Shown: one piece after another, positions 10,930 through 21,504 of the stretch
Position numbering within the stretch: the stretch's first letter is position 1
How the letters are laid out: the number at the start of each line of letters is the position of its first letter
Source: Hemileia vastatrix
Taxonomy: Eukaryota; Basidiomycota; Pucciniomycetes; Pucciniales; Zaghouaniaceae
DNA: 64,000 nt
Assembly: GCA_030280995.1 (NCBI GenBank)
Contig: JASXTE010000005.1
Span: 25,377,001-25,441,000, forward strand
Direction: 5' to 3'
Made by a program: the position numbers and the translations under genes
The notes under the pieces: model-generated
What the model was told of the DNA's origin: nothing
What the model saw: only the letters and a program-made list of their open reading frames with translations
Databases searched by the model: none

Positions 10930-12456
10930 ATGGCTGGATCACCTAACTTTAACCCATTGGACCTTCCCTGCTTCACTGCTCCAAAAGACTATGCTTTCAA
11001 ACAGTGCATCCACATGTGTAGACCTTGCACTTTCACTCTTCCTACTCAGGCCAAACTCTATAACAGGGCCTGTGATTCTTGTAACTCCAAAAAGAAAAGG
11101 TGTTACAGAGATCCCAATTACTAAATACCTCAGCCTTCACCTTCACATAAATATTTATCCAGATCACCTACCAGGTCACCAGAGTATGGGCCTTCCTCTT
11201 CCTCCTTGTCTTCTGCTCCTTCCAGAAAATCACAGCACTCTACTCCCAAACCCAAGCCCAAAAGACCAGCTTTATCATCCCAAGAATCTTCTTTCCTTTC
11301 TTCAAATTCATCAAAAATAGAGACAAAATCAGCTCCTAGGCTGCTAGACCGCGTCCAGGTGGCTATCCCGTCATCAGGCGGCCCGCCAGCCTCATCAGAA
11401 AACAAAAATCAGGCTCAAAACATCCAAATTCAGCCAAAAAACAAACAAATTCTTCCATCTAAAACCAATAACTCAACACCAAAACCTCCTAATTCTCCCA
11501 GAGCAATTCAAACCTCTGCCATCTCTTCTTCTATTAACACCAGAACAACCAACACTGCTTCTAAACACAAAACTCCTGTTGCTCTAGGAGAAAACAACTT
11601 CACCTCTCCTCTGGCTGCCAATTATTCTTCTGATACCTCTTTTTCTTCTGAATCTTCATTCAGAAGATCCCAATCAGCCACCAGATCATCATCTCCTGGT
11701 CCTTCCCTCAAACTAACTGGCACTCTTCCACCAGCATCTAGTAACCCTGCACCAAGCAATAATATAAACAGTGACAACAACAACAGCCCTGCTGCTGCAA
11801 CCAGAGCCCAGGAACCACTTTCTTCTCCTTCATCTTCTCAACACCATTCAGAGAATTACCCATGAAATCCATATCTAAATCTGGTGGACCCTCCTACAAT
11901 ACCTATTCAACACTCTTCAGCTGTCCGTATTCCATCTGCATACAAATTTGAAGATCTCCCAATCTGTAAGTACCAAAATAAATACAAACTACAATTTTAC
12001 AACAGAGGAAAAATCTCTGAACCAATTCTTCTGCTTTTAGTTGGAACTCCGCCGCCTGAAACTGCATTTGGAACTGGCCAAACCTTAGAAACTACCTTGA
12101 CGCTGGATTATGCTGATATGAAGCAACACCTTAGCATGATGTGTTCAAACATGCTTAAAGCCTTTGCTCTTCATGGTCCATTGAATGATTTTGAGAAGAA
12201 TCTAAGAAAACAACTCCTTTATGACCACTGGAAGATGTCACAAATTATAAAGCACACTTTCCAGCACTCCATTCCTACTTCTTCTTCTTCTTTCCAAAAT
12301 TTACCTCCCAACCCAGTTCCAGACCATTATAACCCTTATGCTTTCTCCAGCCGCCTGCACCACAAGGAACACAGTTCTTCCTCTAATCCAAGCAAGAAAC
12401 AAAAACACCACAACCATCTGGACCATTCACCAGGGGCTTCTTCATCCTGTCATTAA
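10930..12456 (+). pseudogene. Antisense ORF of Gypsy-3 with CX2CX6C motif
   Basis: One frame, read against the element's own genes, is open over 1.5 kb apart from a TAA at 11,122 and a TGA at 11,863. The N-terminus (MAGSPNFNPLDLPC…) is cysteine-rich and includes CDSCNSKKKRC near residues 48-58, which has CX2CX6C spacing like half of a fungal Zn(II)2Cys6 cluster. A long Ser/Pro/Asn-rich linker follows. A compact C-terminal part (about 11,884-12,260: YKFEDLPICKYQNKYKLQFY … MKQHLSMMCSNMLKAFALHG) looks folded; a Ser/His-rich tail ends the frame. I do not recognise the protein. Antisense extra ORFs between integrase and the 3' LTR are known in plant Ty3/Gypsy lineages; an analogous role here is inference. 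Confidence 0.55.
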
Positions 12457-13738
12457 GTAAAAGAATTTAAACAAAATTACTAACTATAAAATAATAACAG
12501 CTAACAGATATATAAAAAATTTTATTTTTTATTTTATTTTTATCTTTATTTTTATTTTATTTTTAACTACTAAACTACTAAAATACTAAAAAAATTAAAT
12601 TGAAATTGAGATGAAATAAACAAAATAACAAAAATTGAAAATGAAATTAAGATGAAATAAACAAAATAACAAAATAATATGAAATAAATAATTATTACAC
12701 ATGGTATCCCCCAGCCAATTGATGAACTGATCCCCTGATACCCTACCCACATCCAAGTTCACCTTGATGTGGATACACAATTAAATATTTATAAATGATT
12801 AATGATAAAAAAAGTAGCAATTAAAGAAAATAATAAAAAATGAAACACAGAAATAAATGAAATAAATAAAAAAGAAAATAGCATTTCCCGGCCAATTGAT
12901 AAGCCTTTCCCAACCAATGCTTGCCCACATCCAGGTGACCCTGATGTGGTAACACCATAATTTTTGTGATTTTCCCTCTTTACATCCTAATAACCCCCAT
13001 AAAAAATTAAAAGAAAAAAAAGAGAAAAAAAGAAAATAATCTAAAACTACTAGCAAACACAACCATAAACACAGCAATCAGAAGAAAAGAAACATAAAAG
13101 TCCAATCCAAGGAAATGATCACTGGGTGGGCACCCTCCAATAAGTAAAAATAATGGGAGACCACAAGTGATCTGCAGCCACTCCAAGGGAACAAAGAAGC
13201 CCTTCCAAGGCCAGTTTAAAGTCATAGTGGACTAGAACCTGAATAACAAAACCATAACTAGGATTCAACTAGGACAAACAAAATACTTGAAACAGACATT
13301 ATGGGGTAAATGTTCTACAGAGCAGCCAGCTCATCAGTTACCCCCACACTTGCCAAAATAAAATCTAGAAGCCCCTCCTGGATACCTTCTAACAAACACA
13401 ACATCCAACACAGAAAAAAAAACCAATAAGCGTGAAGATTCCAGCACTTGAAGACCAAAAGAATTTCCAGTTTAAAGTCAGAGAGGACTAAAACCTGTGA
13501 AGAAAAACTAATGCTAGGGTTCAACCAAATTAAGAGAAGGGGTTGGAAACAGACAATCTGGGGTAACTGTTGATAGAGCATCCAGCCCATCAGTCACCCC
13601 CACACTTGCCAAGGCAAAAGTTAGAAGCCCCACCCATGGGTACCGTCTAACAAAAAGTTTCCAACAAACAGATGCACAGCATCACCCCAAAAAAATCCAA
13701 AATTAAAGAATGATCCATAGTTTATCCTCATTGGGGAG
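12457..13738. repeat. Gypsy-3 non-coding region with duplicated modules
   Basis: Three kinds of repeat. (a) A 60-bp block containing CCAATTGAT and CCACATCCA, at 12,711-12,772 and 12,888-12,948, amid ATAAACAAAATAAC runs. (b) A 100-bp module with GGGGTAAATGTTCTACAGAG and CATCAG(T/C)(T/C)ACCCCCACACTT at 13,298-13,395 and 13,553-13,655, also present at 10,536-10,632. (c) Hairpins AGTC…GACT at 13,220 and 13,476 and a CCTC variant at 13,726. Each 100-bp module near 13.3-13.6 kb is preceded by a hairpin and a CTAGGATTCAAC-like string, so the unit of duplication is about 250 bp. No gene supported. Confidence 0.7.
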
Positions 13739-15596
13739 TCAGTCTTCTTCACTTCTTGTGCCTCTAGGGTAAAACCTCTTCACCTGATCCGCAGCCACCC
13801 TCTTCTTTTGGACTGCACCATCCAATTCTTCCAACACATAAGAACATCCAGACACCTGAGATCTGACTCTGTAAGGTCCATTCCATCTGTCAGAAAACAT
13901 TTTTCCCCACTGACTCTCCAAGCTTCTATTATAGACCAAAACCAAACAACCAGGTTCCAAAGGATTCCTGAGTCTATGAGCCAACTTCTTTTCCCAGTAT
14001 CTGACTGATTGATTCCTTATCTTCATCATACTAGAGTATGCCTTCTCTTGACATTCTTCCCTCCATTCTAACTGTTTCATCATGGAACAGAGAAAATCTT
14101 CTTTTGAGCACACACCATCCCAGTCAATTCCAAGATAAGAGACAGCCTCCAAATCCACTGGTAGAACAGCTTTCTGACCAAAAATCAATTCATAAGTAGA
14201 ATAGCCAGTTGTCCTTTTCACAGTGACCCTATCAGCAAATAACACCAAGGGTAAATAATGCCTCCATTTTTCAGCGCTGTCTCCGCACATCTTGACCAAA
14301 GCATTTTTGATAACTTGATGGCCTCTTTCAACCATGCCTTCAGCTTCAGGATAATACAGCGTGGCCACCCAAACTTTAGAACTAATACTTGCTACAGCTT
14401 CTTTGAATTCAGCTCCAAACTCTGGCCCTCCATCAACAGTCACCAACTTCATCAACCCATACCTAAATACCCATTCTTTCTTCAAAAACTCTGCCACATT
14501 CTTGGCAGTCAAATTAACCAGAGGCACTGCCTCCACCCAACCAGAAAAATTATCCCTAGCAACAATCAAGTATGTATACCTGCCCTCTTTAATATGGACA
14601 GCATCCAGACTGACTCTTCCAAAAATAGTTGATTCACCTGTAGCATGGCCAACCTCTTTAGGTTTCAAGTGACTTCTTCTTTGACATTCTTCACAAGATT
14701 GAACCTAACCCTGCACAGACAACTTCATACCTGGCCACCAAAACCTGTTTTCTACTCTCCTATAAGTCTCCCCAAAGCCTCTATGACCAAGGTCTTCATG
14801 AAAAGACTTCAACACCAACTCTTGATCCTTCTTCTGAGTCACCACAACTTGATGATTTGGATGCCTCCTCCTCATCAACCTTCTTCCTGACACATAGAAC
14901 CCAGGACTTTTCTTCTTGATTTCCAACCAAGTATTATCATCACAAATATCTGGCCTCTCCAAGGTCAACAGATATTCAACCAAAATAAAATAAAACCCAG
15001 TCTGACCCCAGGTCTCATCTTCAAAATCCAACAAAAAAACATCCAAGGGTACAACCCTATCATCAAAGTCCCCAGTGTACACATGAGCAACACCACCAGC
15101 CCATCCGGGACACCAATTTCTAATCTTTGATAAATCTCTACCTTTCCACTGAATTCTATGAGAATCCAGATCACTGACAAACACACCATTCTCCAGATTT
15201 GAGCCATCCCAAACAATGTCCCCATCTTCATCAACAAAAACATCCTGATCACCAGAATCAAGATCAGAAATATCCAGTTTATCCTCTTGGCGGAGGACAG
15301 AGCAATCATCCAGTTTAGCCTCATGGGGGAGGAGAGAAAAATCTTCAGCATCCTTTGTTCTGGCTCTAAAAACCGGAACATCTTCATCAAACTCCTCAGG
15401 ATCAGAATCTTTGCCTGTGTGCAGTCTTCTTGACAATCCATCTGGCATTGTAAAAGTTTTACCTGGCTTGTCCACCAAGTCAAAAGAAAAATGCTGAATA
15501 AATGCCACCCACCTCTCATTTGAGCATTTGGCAGACTAGGTGTGTTGATCATTTGGACAAGAGATTTAGCATCCACCTGCTGCTCAAAATGCTGCC
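13739..15596 (-). pseudogene. Gypsy-3 end of RNase H and integrase
   Basis: Minus strand. The reading begins in the RNase H tail (FDLVDKPGKTFTMPDGLSRR, about 15,485-15,425) after a frameshift from the RT frame near 15,560. An acidic spacer follows (DDCSVLRQEDKLDISD). The integrase zinc finger is HEDLGH … CEECQRR, interrupted by a TAG at 14,702-14,704. The catalytic triad is present: D in VSLDAVHI, D in TVDGGPEFG, E in EAEGMVERGHQ. The C-terminal part shows WGKMFSDRWNGPYRV and ends RGTRSEED-stop at 13,739. No chromodomain is seen, unlike Gypsy-1 and Gypsy-2, so this belongs to a different Gypsy lineage. Confidence 0.85.
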
Positions 15597-15597
15597 C

Positions 15598-16788
15598 CTA
15601 CAAAACAGTTTGTAGCTTCTTTAAGATCTTTGCTACACCGCACAATTCAAACTTTGGCTGAGAGTACCTAGATTCCACCTCATTAAAAACCACAGACTCA
15701 TACCTTACCGGCCTGACCTTCCCAGATTTATCTTCCTGAGACAAAACAGCACCAGCAGCAATATAACTTGAGTCCACCACCAGATAAATTTTTCCAGCTT
15801 CAATTCCATAATCCAACTTGTGAAGAATAATATCTTCACCCACCACCTTCTTCAACTTCTGGAAAGCCTCTTCACAGCCTTCAGTCCATTTGCACTCTGC
15901 ATCTTTCCTGATCAACCTCCTTAAAGGTGAAGCCAACAAAGAAAAATCTTTAATGAAAATCCTGACATACACACAAACTCCCAAAAATCCTCTGACTTCA
16001 GTAGTATTTTTAGGCCTTGGCCACAACTGAATTTTATTAACCTTCTTCTTTGCCATAATCCTCCCCTCTTTACATACCACATGCCTAAGAATTTCCAGAG
16101 CTGGAACACAACAACAAAACTTTGACCCAGAGATGGTCAAACCAGCCTCTTCAATTTTAAACAATACTCTCTCTAGAGTAATTGCATATTCCCAAACAAA
16201 CCTCCTTATACCTGGGTTTTCTTTCAGAACTTCATTTGCATAATCAGTGGAGGGTCCTTTAATTCCACTGTAATCAATAAAAATACCAGCATGAGTAGGC
16301 ACCTCATCCTGTAAAATCCAAGCCATTTGTGCTTGATAAACTGCTACTGAATTAGTTGCTCCTTGAGGCAACCTATTGAGCTGAAATCTTCCCAGAAGAG
16401 TCTCAAATGTTGTGAGTAGCCGTGAACCAGTGTGAAGTTCCCTTTCATCATAACCACCCATAATATCACCCAAACCATAACACACCCTTCCAGAAAAGGC
16501 TTCCACAAAGTTTTCTGCACTTGGTGGCATCCCCCCATCCTTGATAGTAACTCTATTCAGGGCTCTAAGATCAAGAACCACCCTGAGTTTCCCATTCTGC
16601 TTCTTAAAACAGAAAACCGGACTTGAGTAGCTAGAAGTTGATGGTTCATACAGTCCAGTCCTGACCCTTTCCCTAACAATCTCTACAAAATCATCATGTA
16701 TAGCAGCAGGAATTGGAATAGATTTGATTTGCCAAGGTTCATGACAAACCACAGGAATCAAGTAAGGTTCCCCATATGAGTGCTTCAA
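15598..16788 (-). pseudogene. Gypsy-3 reverse transcriptase and RNase H start
   Basis: Minus strand, 396 codons without a stop. RT blocks: GLYEPSTSSYSSPVFCFKKQ (residues 46-65), LRVVLDLRALNRVTI (about 68-82), LGDIMGGYDERELH, RLPQGATNSVAVYQAQM. The catalytic motif reads FIDY (residues 170-173), where a second aspartate is expected; this single change should abolish polymerisation. GIKGPSTDY and NPGIRRFVWE after it are typical of a fungal Gypsy group. RNase H begins YLVVDSSYIAAGAVLSQED. The enzyme would copy element RNA into DNA in the cytoplasmic particle. ATG at 16,786 may be internal, since a frame linking it to protease is not clear. Confidence 0.85.
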
Positions 16789-16828
16789 TCACCCCTTTCC
16801 TCTTCAAAAAATGCCACCGCCTTCTCCC

Positions 16829-17942
16829 TTAGCACAATAACATGCAACAACAAATTCTTTTCCTCTTCAGACAACCATCCATCAGGACCAAAGTTAAAAA
16901 GTTCAACCTTTCCATTGTCACTCTAGAAGTTTCCTCAAAATCATGAGGATTCTTCACTAGAGGAGTACAGTACAGATCTCTTGACAAGAGGGGCCTCTTC
17001 AGCGGAGGATTCAAACCTACAGGCCTAATCTTCTGCGCCACCTTCTTATACTTTGCGGCTCTACTGTCAACTTGAGGGATCTTCAGGATGTCTTCTTCAC
17101 CAGACCTGGAACAAAAACCAAGGGTTTCCCCATTGCTCACATGTGTGGTTAAGGTAATGTTTTTGAAAGGTGTAGAAGAAACCCTAGTGGTGCACAATTG
17201 GGAGGACTTACTTTTACTCCTCAATCTCACCACTCCAAAGCTTTTCTGCAATCCCACATCCTCATCTTCACTTCCATCTACCAATTCTTTAAATCTTGAT
17301 TCATCTTCAGAATCACATCTTCTACAACTGTGCAGTTTATCCTCATGCAGGAGGCCCAAAACAAGATCTTGCTGATCTTCATTCTTCAAAAAAATTTGCA
17401 TTTTAACATCTTTCTGGAGGCCCAAAATAAGATTTTGCTGATCTTCACAAAAATGATTTTTGTCTTCTTTCTTCATTATCTTCAGATTTTTTTCTTGATT
17501 TTCTTGAATTATCTTGAAATTTTTATTTTATTTTCTTGGGTTTTTTTCTTGCCTACAAAAATAACCAAGGGTTTCCCCAATTCTCACAGATGTGGCCAAG
17601 GTAATGTTTTTGAAAGGTGTAGAAGAAACCCTAGCGGTGCACGATTGGGAGGACTTACTTTTACTCCCCAATCTCACCACTCCAAAGCTTTTCCACATAT
17701 CTTTCAATAAAGATATATAGCCCATCTTCCTTTTTGAACTAGAAATAAAATTAATTGAAAATCTTGAAAAAGAACACAGACTTGATAAAAAACATGAAGA
17801 ATACTTGCAAATAAGAGAGACATTAAAAAGAGAAAGTTGAAAATCCACTTGGTATATCTCCAAGGGAGCTGACCTACTACAACCTGGGATTTCCTCACCT
17901 TGGGGAGAGGTTGTAGCATTTGGGTGATCATCCCTCATCATT
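16829..17942 (-). pseudogene. Gypsy-3 protease-RT linker with internal duplication
   Basis: Minus strand, frames 17,476-16,829 and 18,001-17,528. The protein is acidic and low in recognisable domains. A segment of about 130 bp is present twice (about 17,121-17,255 and 17,567-17,700, roughly 90% identical) and encodes KSFGVVRL-SKSKSSQ-CT-RVSSTPFKN in both. Between them a 30-bp string (GGCCCAAAA(C/T)AAGAT-TTGCTGATC) is also doubled, at 17,352 and 17,422. These duplications make the linker longer than usual. Frameshifts separate it from protease and RT. No function is assigned. Confidence 0.6.
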
Positions 17943-19163
17943 CTAAAAAAACAGACTCTCTCTAGAGCCTGTGCCACACTCCAAAAATCTTGAGGTGGCA
18001 CCTACTTCCTTTCTCCTCCTACAACAATCCATGCATTGACACATGGAAGACAAACCAGGCCTAGTTTTCCAACCATCATCTCCAGGAGATGATAACCTTA
18101 TGTGAAGCCTTCTATCATCTTCACCAGTTAGCTCCAAACTGGTCACCATGTCAAACTGATAACCAATTCTTGCCTGGAAATCCATCAAGAATGGCCCGCC
18201 TAAAACTGCTTTTACATTACCTTTAGCGATGTAAAAATGAGCCTTTCTGGAGGCTCCAACAACGTCCAACTTAACAAACTCTGAGGTCCCCATCAACTCT
18301 GTTATGTGACCCCCTATACCTCTTAAATTCCCACAGATTCCAGTTTTGATGGGGAGACCCAAATGAGTGGCCTCAAACAAAGAAATCAGGTTAATCTGTG
18401 AACCTGAATCAACTAATGCCCTAGCCTCCCTGCCATTCAGGGTGACATTGACATACCCTAGAGGTGCAGAAAAATGTGTTTCCAACCCCTCACCAAACTT
18501 CTCTGCAGAATCACAGATGTATTCCACTTCCCCAGAAGAAACCCTTCTCCTGGTCAACAACTTTTTCTGTCTATCAGCCAACCCAGGACTGATAGCATAT
18601 AACTTTCCATGAGTGAGAGAAATCTGATACTGATTCATCCTATCTAGAAAAGAGTAAATAACATTAGATTGGCAAGAAACTACTGGCCTCTCAAAGTGAG
18701 CACTTGGCTTCACTACCTTGGTCCTAGAATTTTCCTGAGGACCAGCACCACTAACAGATTTCCCATCCACAGGAATCAACTCAGATCCCTCACCAGAACC
18801 TTTGACCCCAGTAGGCCTTGGAAATGAAGCCAGTGGAACCTCCTCCTCAGAGTCAGATTCCACATCCATAGGCATTGGCTCACCATTAAAGTCTAATGCT
18901 CCAAAACTAGGGGGGCCCATATTTTCAATCCCCTTCTGTATTTTATACAGATCCTCTTTGCTGTACTTCTTCCTAGCTGCACCCAGCTTAGGATCCGCCT
19001 TTGCTGCTTTAGGATTTGGAGGGGTCTGAGAACTGCTCTTAGGCCTTCCTACCTTGCCTGCCTCTATGTCATATACACCAGCCAAGCACTCACCACTTGA
19101 CTTTCCTCTGCAAGAATAAAACTCTAATCCACAAAAAGAAGTAGAAAAGGAAACTTTATTCAC
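17943..19163 (-). pseudogene. Gypsy-3 aspartic protease region
   Basis: Minus strand, same frame as gag. A basic/Pro-rich N-terminal part (SSSQTPPNPKAAKADPKLG) leads to the retropepsin: YVNVTLNGREARALVDSGSQ with active-site DSGS near 18,410, then GGHITELMGTSEFVKLDV and KAVLGGPFLMDF, matching the flap and second hydrophobic block of Gypsy proteases. A cysteine-rich tail (CQCMDCCRRR) comes before the stop at 17,943. The ATG at 19,161 is probably internal to the polyprotein, since gag reads into it through one TAG at about 19,213. Confidence 0.78.
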
Positions 19164-20339
19164 TTTCTTCCCTTTCCCCTTACCGTCTTCATCTTGCTTA
19201 GTAGAGGAATTCCCCTAATCAGGAATCTCCTCAAATCTTGGCCTCCGCTGATTGAGACCAGCCCTCCTCCTGACCATGTCCACAGGAGCCTGCCCCTCAC
19301 TGGGCTTGACAAACTGACCATCAGGGAACTTGAATACCCTGCCATCAAATTCTACTTTGTCCTCTGACACATCTCTTTTCAAAGCCCAGCAATCATTGGA
19401 CTTATGTCCTCTCCTTCCGCAATAAGAGAAAATCTAAGGGTCACTCCTAACAGCCTGCATATCAAATTCCCTGGGCTGCAGAGGTGCCTTATTGGCCTTC
19501 TTAGCCTCCTGCACAAAAATATGGAGCTGTTTGGTCAGATCAGCCAACTGCTCTACCACTGGGTCCTGCTCCTGTTTGGGAACCTTTACCATATTCTTCT
19601 CTTCTTTCCCCACCTTACTTTCTTCTTCAGCCAAATCCTCACTGACTTTGCTGACATACTTGGCGCACCCTTCTTGATAGGTTTCCACTTTTAATAACTT
19701 CAGATGGGCCTCCACTGCCTCCTTCACCTTGTCTAAGGCAGGCAGCTTCTAATCCCCATTGGAGAAAGTCTTTATCAATTCCTTCCTTGATAACTCTTTT
19801 AACACATCCATCCTGAAATCTCTAGCCAGGGAGGACCAAAAAACATCTTTGGCAGCATCCTCATGTGCCAGCTCCTCCACTTCCACCAAGTATTCCACCA
19901 CAGGATTAAACTGTAGCAGAAACTTCCTGTAACTGTGTAAGTTACCAACGCCACCATAAGATTGCCACTCACTGACAACCTTATTCAGATCCACCATTGT
20001 GAACCTGAAGCCCCATCTATCAATCATTTCCCTACACAGTAACCTCCAATCTCTCTTCTTGTAGCCAGACATGGCCACAACCTCCTTCTCCACTGCCCTA
20101 TCTCCAATGAAGAAGATGATTTGCTTCACCATATCCAAATGGGAAGCACCGTCAATGCCAGCAGAAGTTTCATACTTCTCTGGAAGCCACTTGACATCAT
20201 CACCATTAAACTTAGTATCATCCCAAGTTTTAATCCTTACACATTTCCTAACCATCACCGCAGGCAGACCTTCCCCCCCACTGACAGTAATCATAGGAAT
20301 AGAAGATCCAGAAGTCATTCTTCCAGACAAAAATACCAA
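19164..20339 (-). pseudogene. Gypsy-3 gag
   Basis: Minus strand, from MVFLSGRMTSGSSIPM at 20,339. The capsid-type block (DDTKFNGDDVKWLPEKYE, WGFRFTMVDLNKVVSEWQS, YLVEVEELAHEDAAKDVFW) spans about residues 40-190. A TAG at 19,749 interrupts it, then a Lys/Glu-rich coiled segment follows, a second TAG at 19,434, and a zinc knuckle YCGRRGHKSNDC near 19,420-19,380 in which the first cysteine of CX2CX4HX4C is phenylalanine. A third TAG is at about 19,213. All three stops are TAG and all interrupt one otherwise continuous frame running into protease. That could be simple decay (CAG to TAG) or, less likely, readthrough. Confidence 0.75.
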
Positions 20340-20381
20340 AAATAGCCAATCACAGGCAACAAAGACTTCAAAGAACTAACA

Positions 20382-20406
20382 GATCCGGCCCCCACGTTGG
20401 GCTCCA
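20382..20406 (-). promoter_or_regulatory. Gypsy-3 primer binding site
   Basis: On the minus strand TGGAGCCCAACGTGGGGGC starts 4 nt after the 5' LTR. It has the TGG start (complement of tRNA CCA) and the length of a tRNA 3'-end primer site. The tRNA species cannot be named without a tRNA set from this genome. Confidence 0.75.
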
Positions 20407-20410
20407 GAAA

Positions 20411-21500
20411 TGTAGACAATCCTAAAGTACTAACTATAGGGCTTGACCAAGGGAGTTGGAGTAAAACCAGAAGAAAACCCCTGTCCCTTTAGAGAAATAG
20501 AGTGAGATTTACCTGTGACAGTAAATTGGTTCCTGATACCATAAAGCCCCTTTTTTAAGCACACTTGACTGCTTGATCAGTCAAGAAAGTAGTCACCAGA
20601 CAGACTACCAAACCAAAGAACTGAAATGTAGACCAAGGTCTACATCAGAGAAAGCAATGATACTTGATGTAGGTTTCAAATCCACACCAGAGACAGCAAT
20701 AATACTTGATATAGCTTGCAAGGCTATAACAGAGAAAACAGTTGCTAAGATAAGTTAAATAAAGAAATTACTTGCAACAAACACAGCCAAATTGTGGCCA
20801 ACAACAATGAAAAACTGAGTGAGGAACAAGGATATCACCGCCAGATGGTTGAATGATAATTAAGGTTGCCCCCAAACTGTCTTAATCACTATATACACAC
20901 AGACTACTAATCAATAGCCCATGCACACCTGCAAATCCGGCGTTCCTGACCACCAAATTGCATAAAACCTCCCTATAAGGGCTTCCAGCCCTCTAGCATT
21001 GAGGTGGGCGGTCCGCCCGGCACTGGGAAGCCCACCTGAAGCGGCCTGACCACCCTGAAGCCAGAAAACCACCAAAAACACCCAAACTACTTAGAAAATT
21101 AACCTACAACTACTTAAACCCTTAAAACACATAATTACACTACAACAACATTGAGACATGAAATATAGAGAAAATTCCACTCTTTCCAATGTTACTAAAA
21201 AATTAACCCTAAGACTTAAGGTTAGCCCATAAAGCATGAAAAACAAAATTCAACAGCAATCTTTTTAAGATGAAAAGTGAGAATTTATCCCCCAATACTT
21301 ATGCTATGAAAAATGTCCACAAGACATAAAATATAGAGAAAAACCAGGGATATTCAATAGTAGCCTCCAGATCCCGTAGTCCCAATATTTGCCGCGTAAT
21401 TCCAGAAAAATACCTAATTATTTAAACACAGCCATTTAAGGCATACCAAAATACCACCAAATAAACCAACAAAGGGCTCTGCCACTGTTGGAAGACCACA
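20411..21500 (-). repeat. Gypsy-3 5' LTR
   Basis: 1,090 bp, same length as its partner with no indels seen. It also carries the GGGCGGTCCGCCC palindrome (about 21,006-21,018). The Gypsy-1 RNase H reading resumes one target duplication later. Confidence 0.9.
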
Positions 21501-21504
21501 ACGT

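Larger units (their letters stand above)
8500..21500 (-). mobile_element. Gypsy-3, minus-strand Ty3/Gypsy element
   Basis: A 13.0-kb insertion in Gypsy-1 with two 1,090-bp LTRs (8,500-9,589 and 20,411-21,500), about 98.5% identical by eye, and ACGT duplicated at both edges (8,496-8,499 and 21,501-21,504). Genes run on the minus strand: gag 20,339 down to 19,164, protease, RT, RNase H, integrase ending at 13,739. The primer site lies 4 nt inside the right LTR and a purine tract touches the left LTR. A 4.1-kb region between integrase and the 3' LTR holds an antisense ORF and repeated modules. It is the youngest member of its branch of the nest by position, yet several TAG stops and a changed RT catalytic residue make it non-autonomous. 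Confidence 0.92.
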
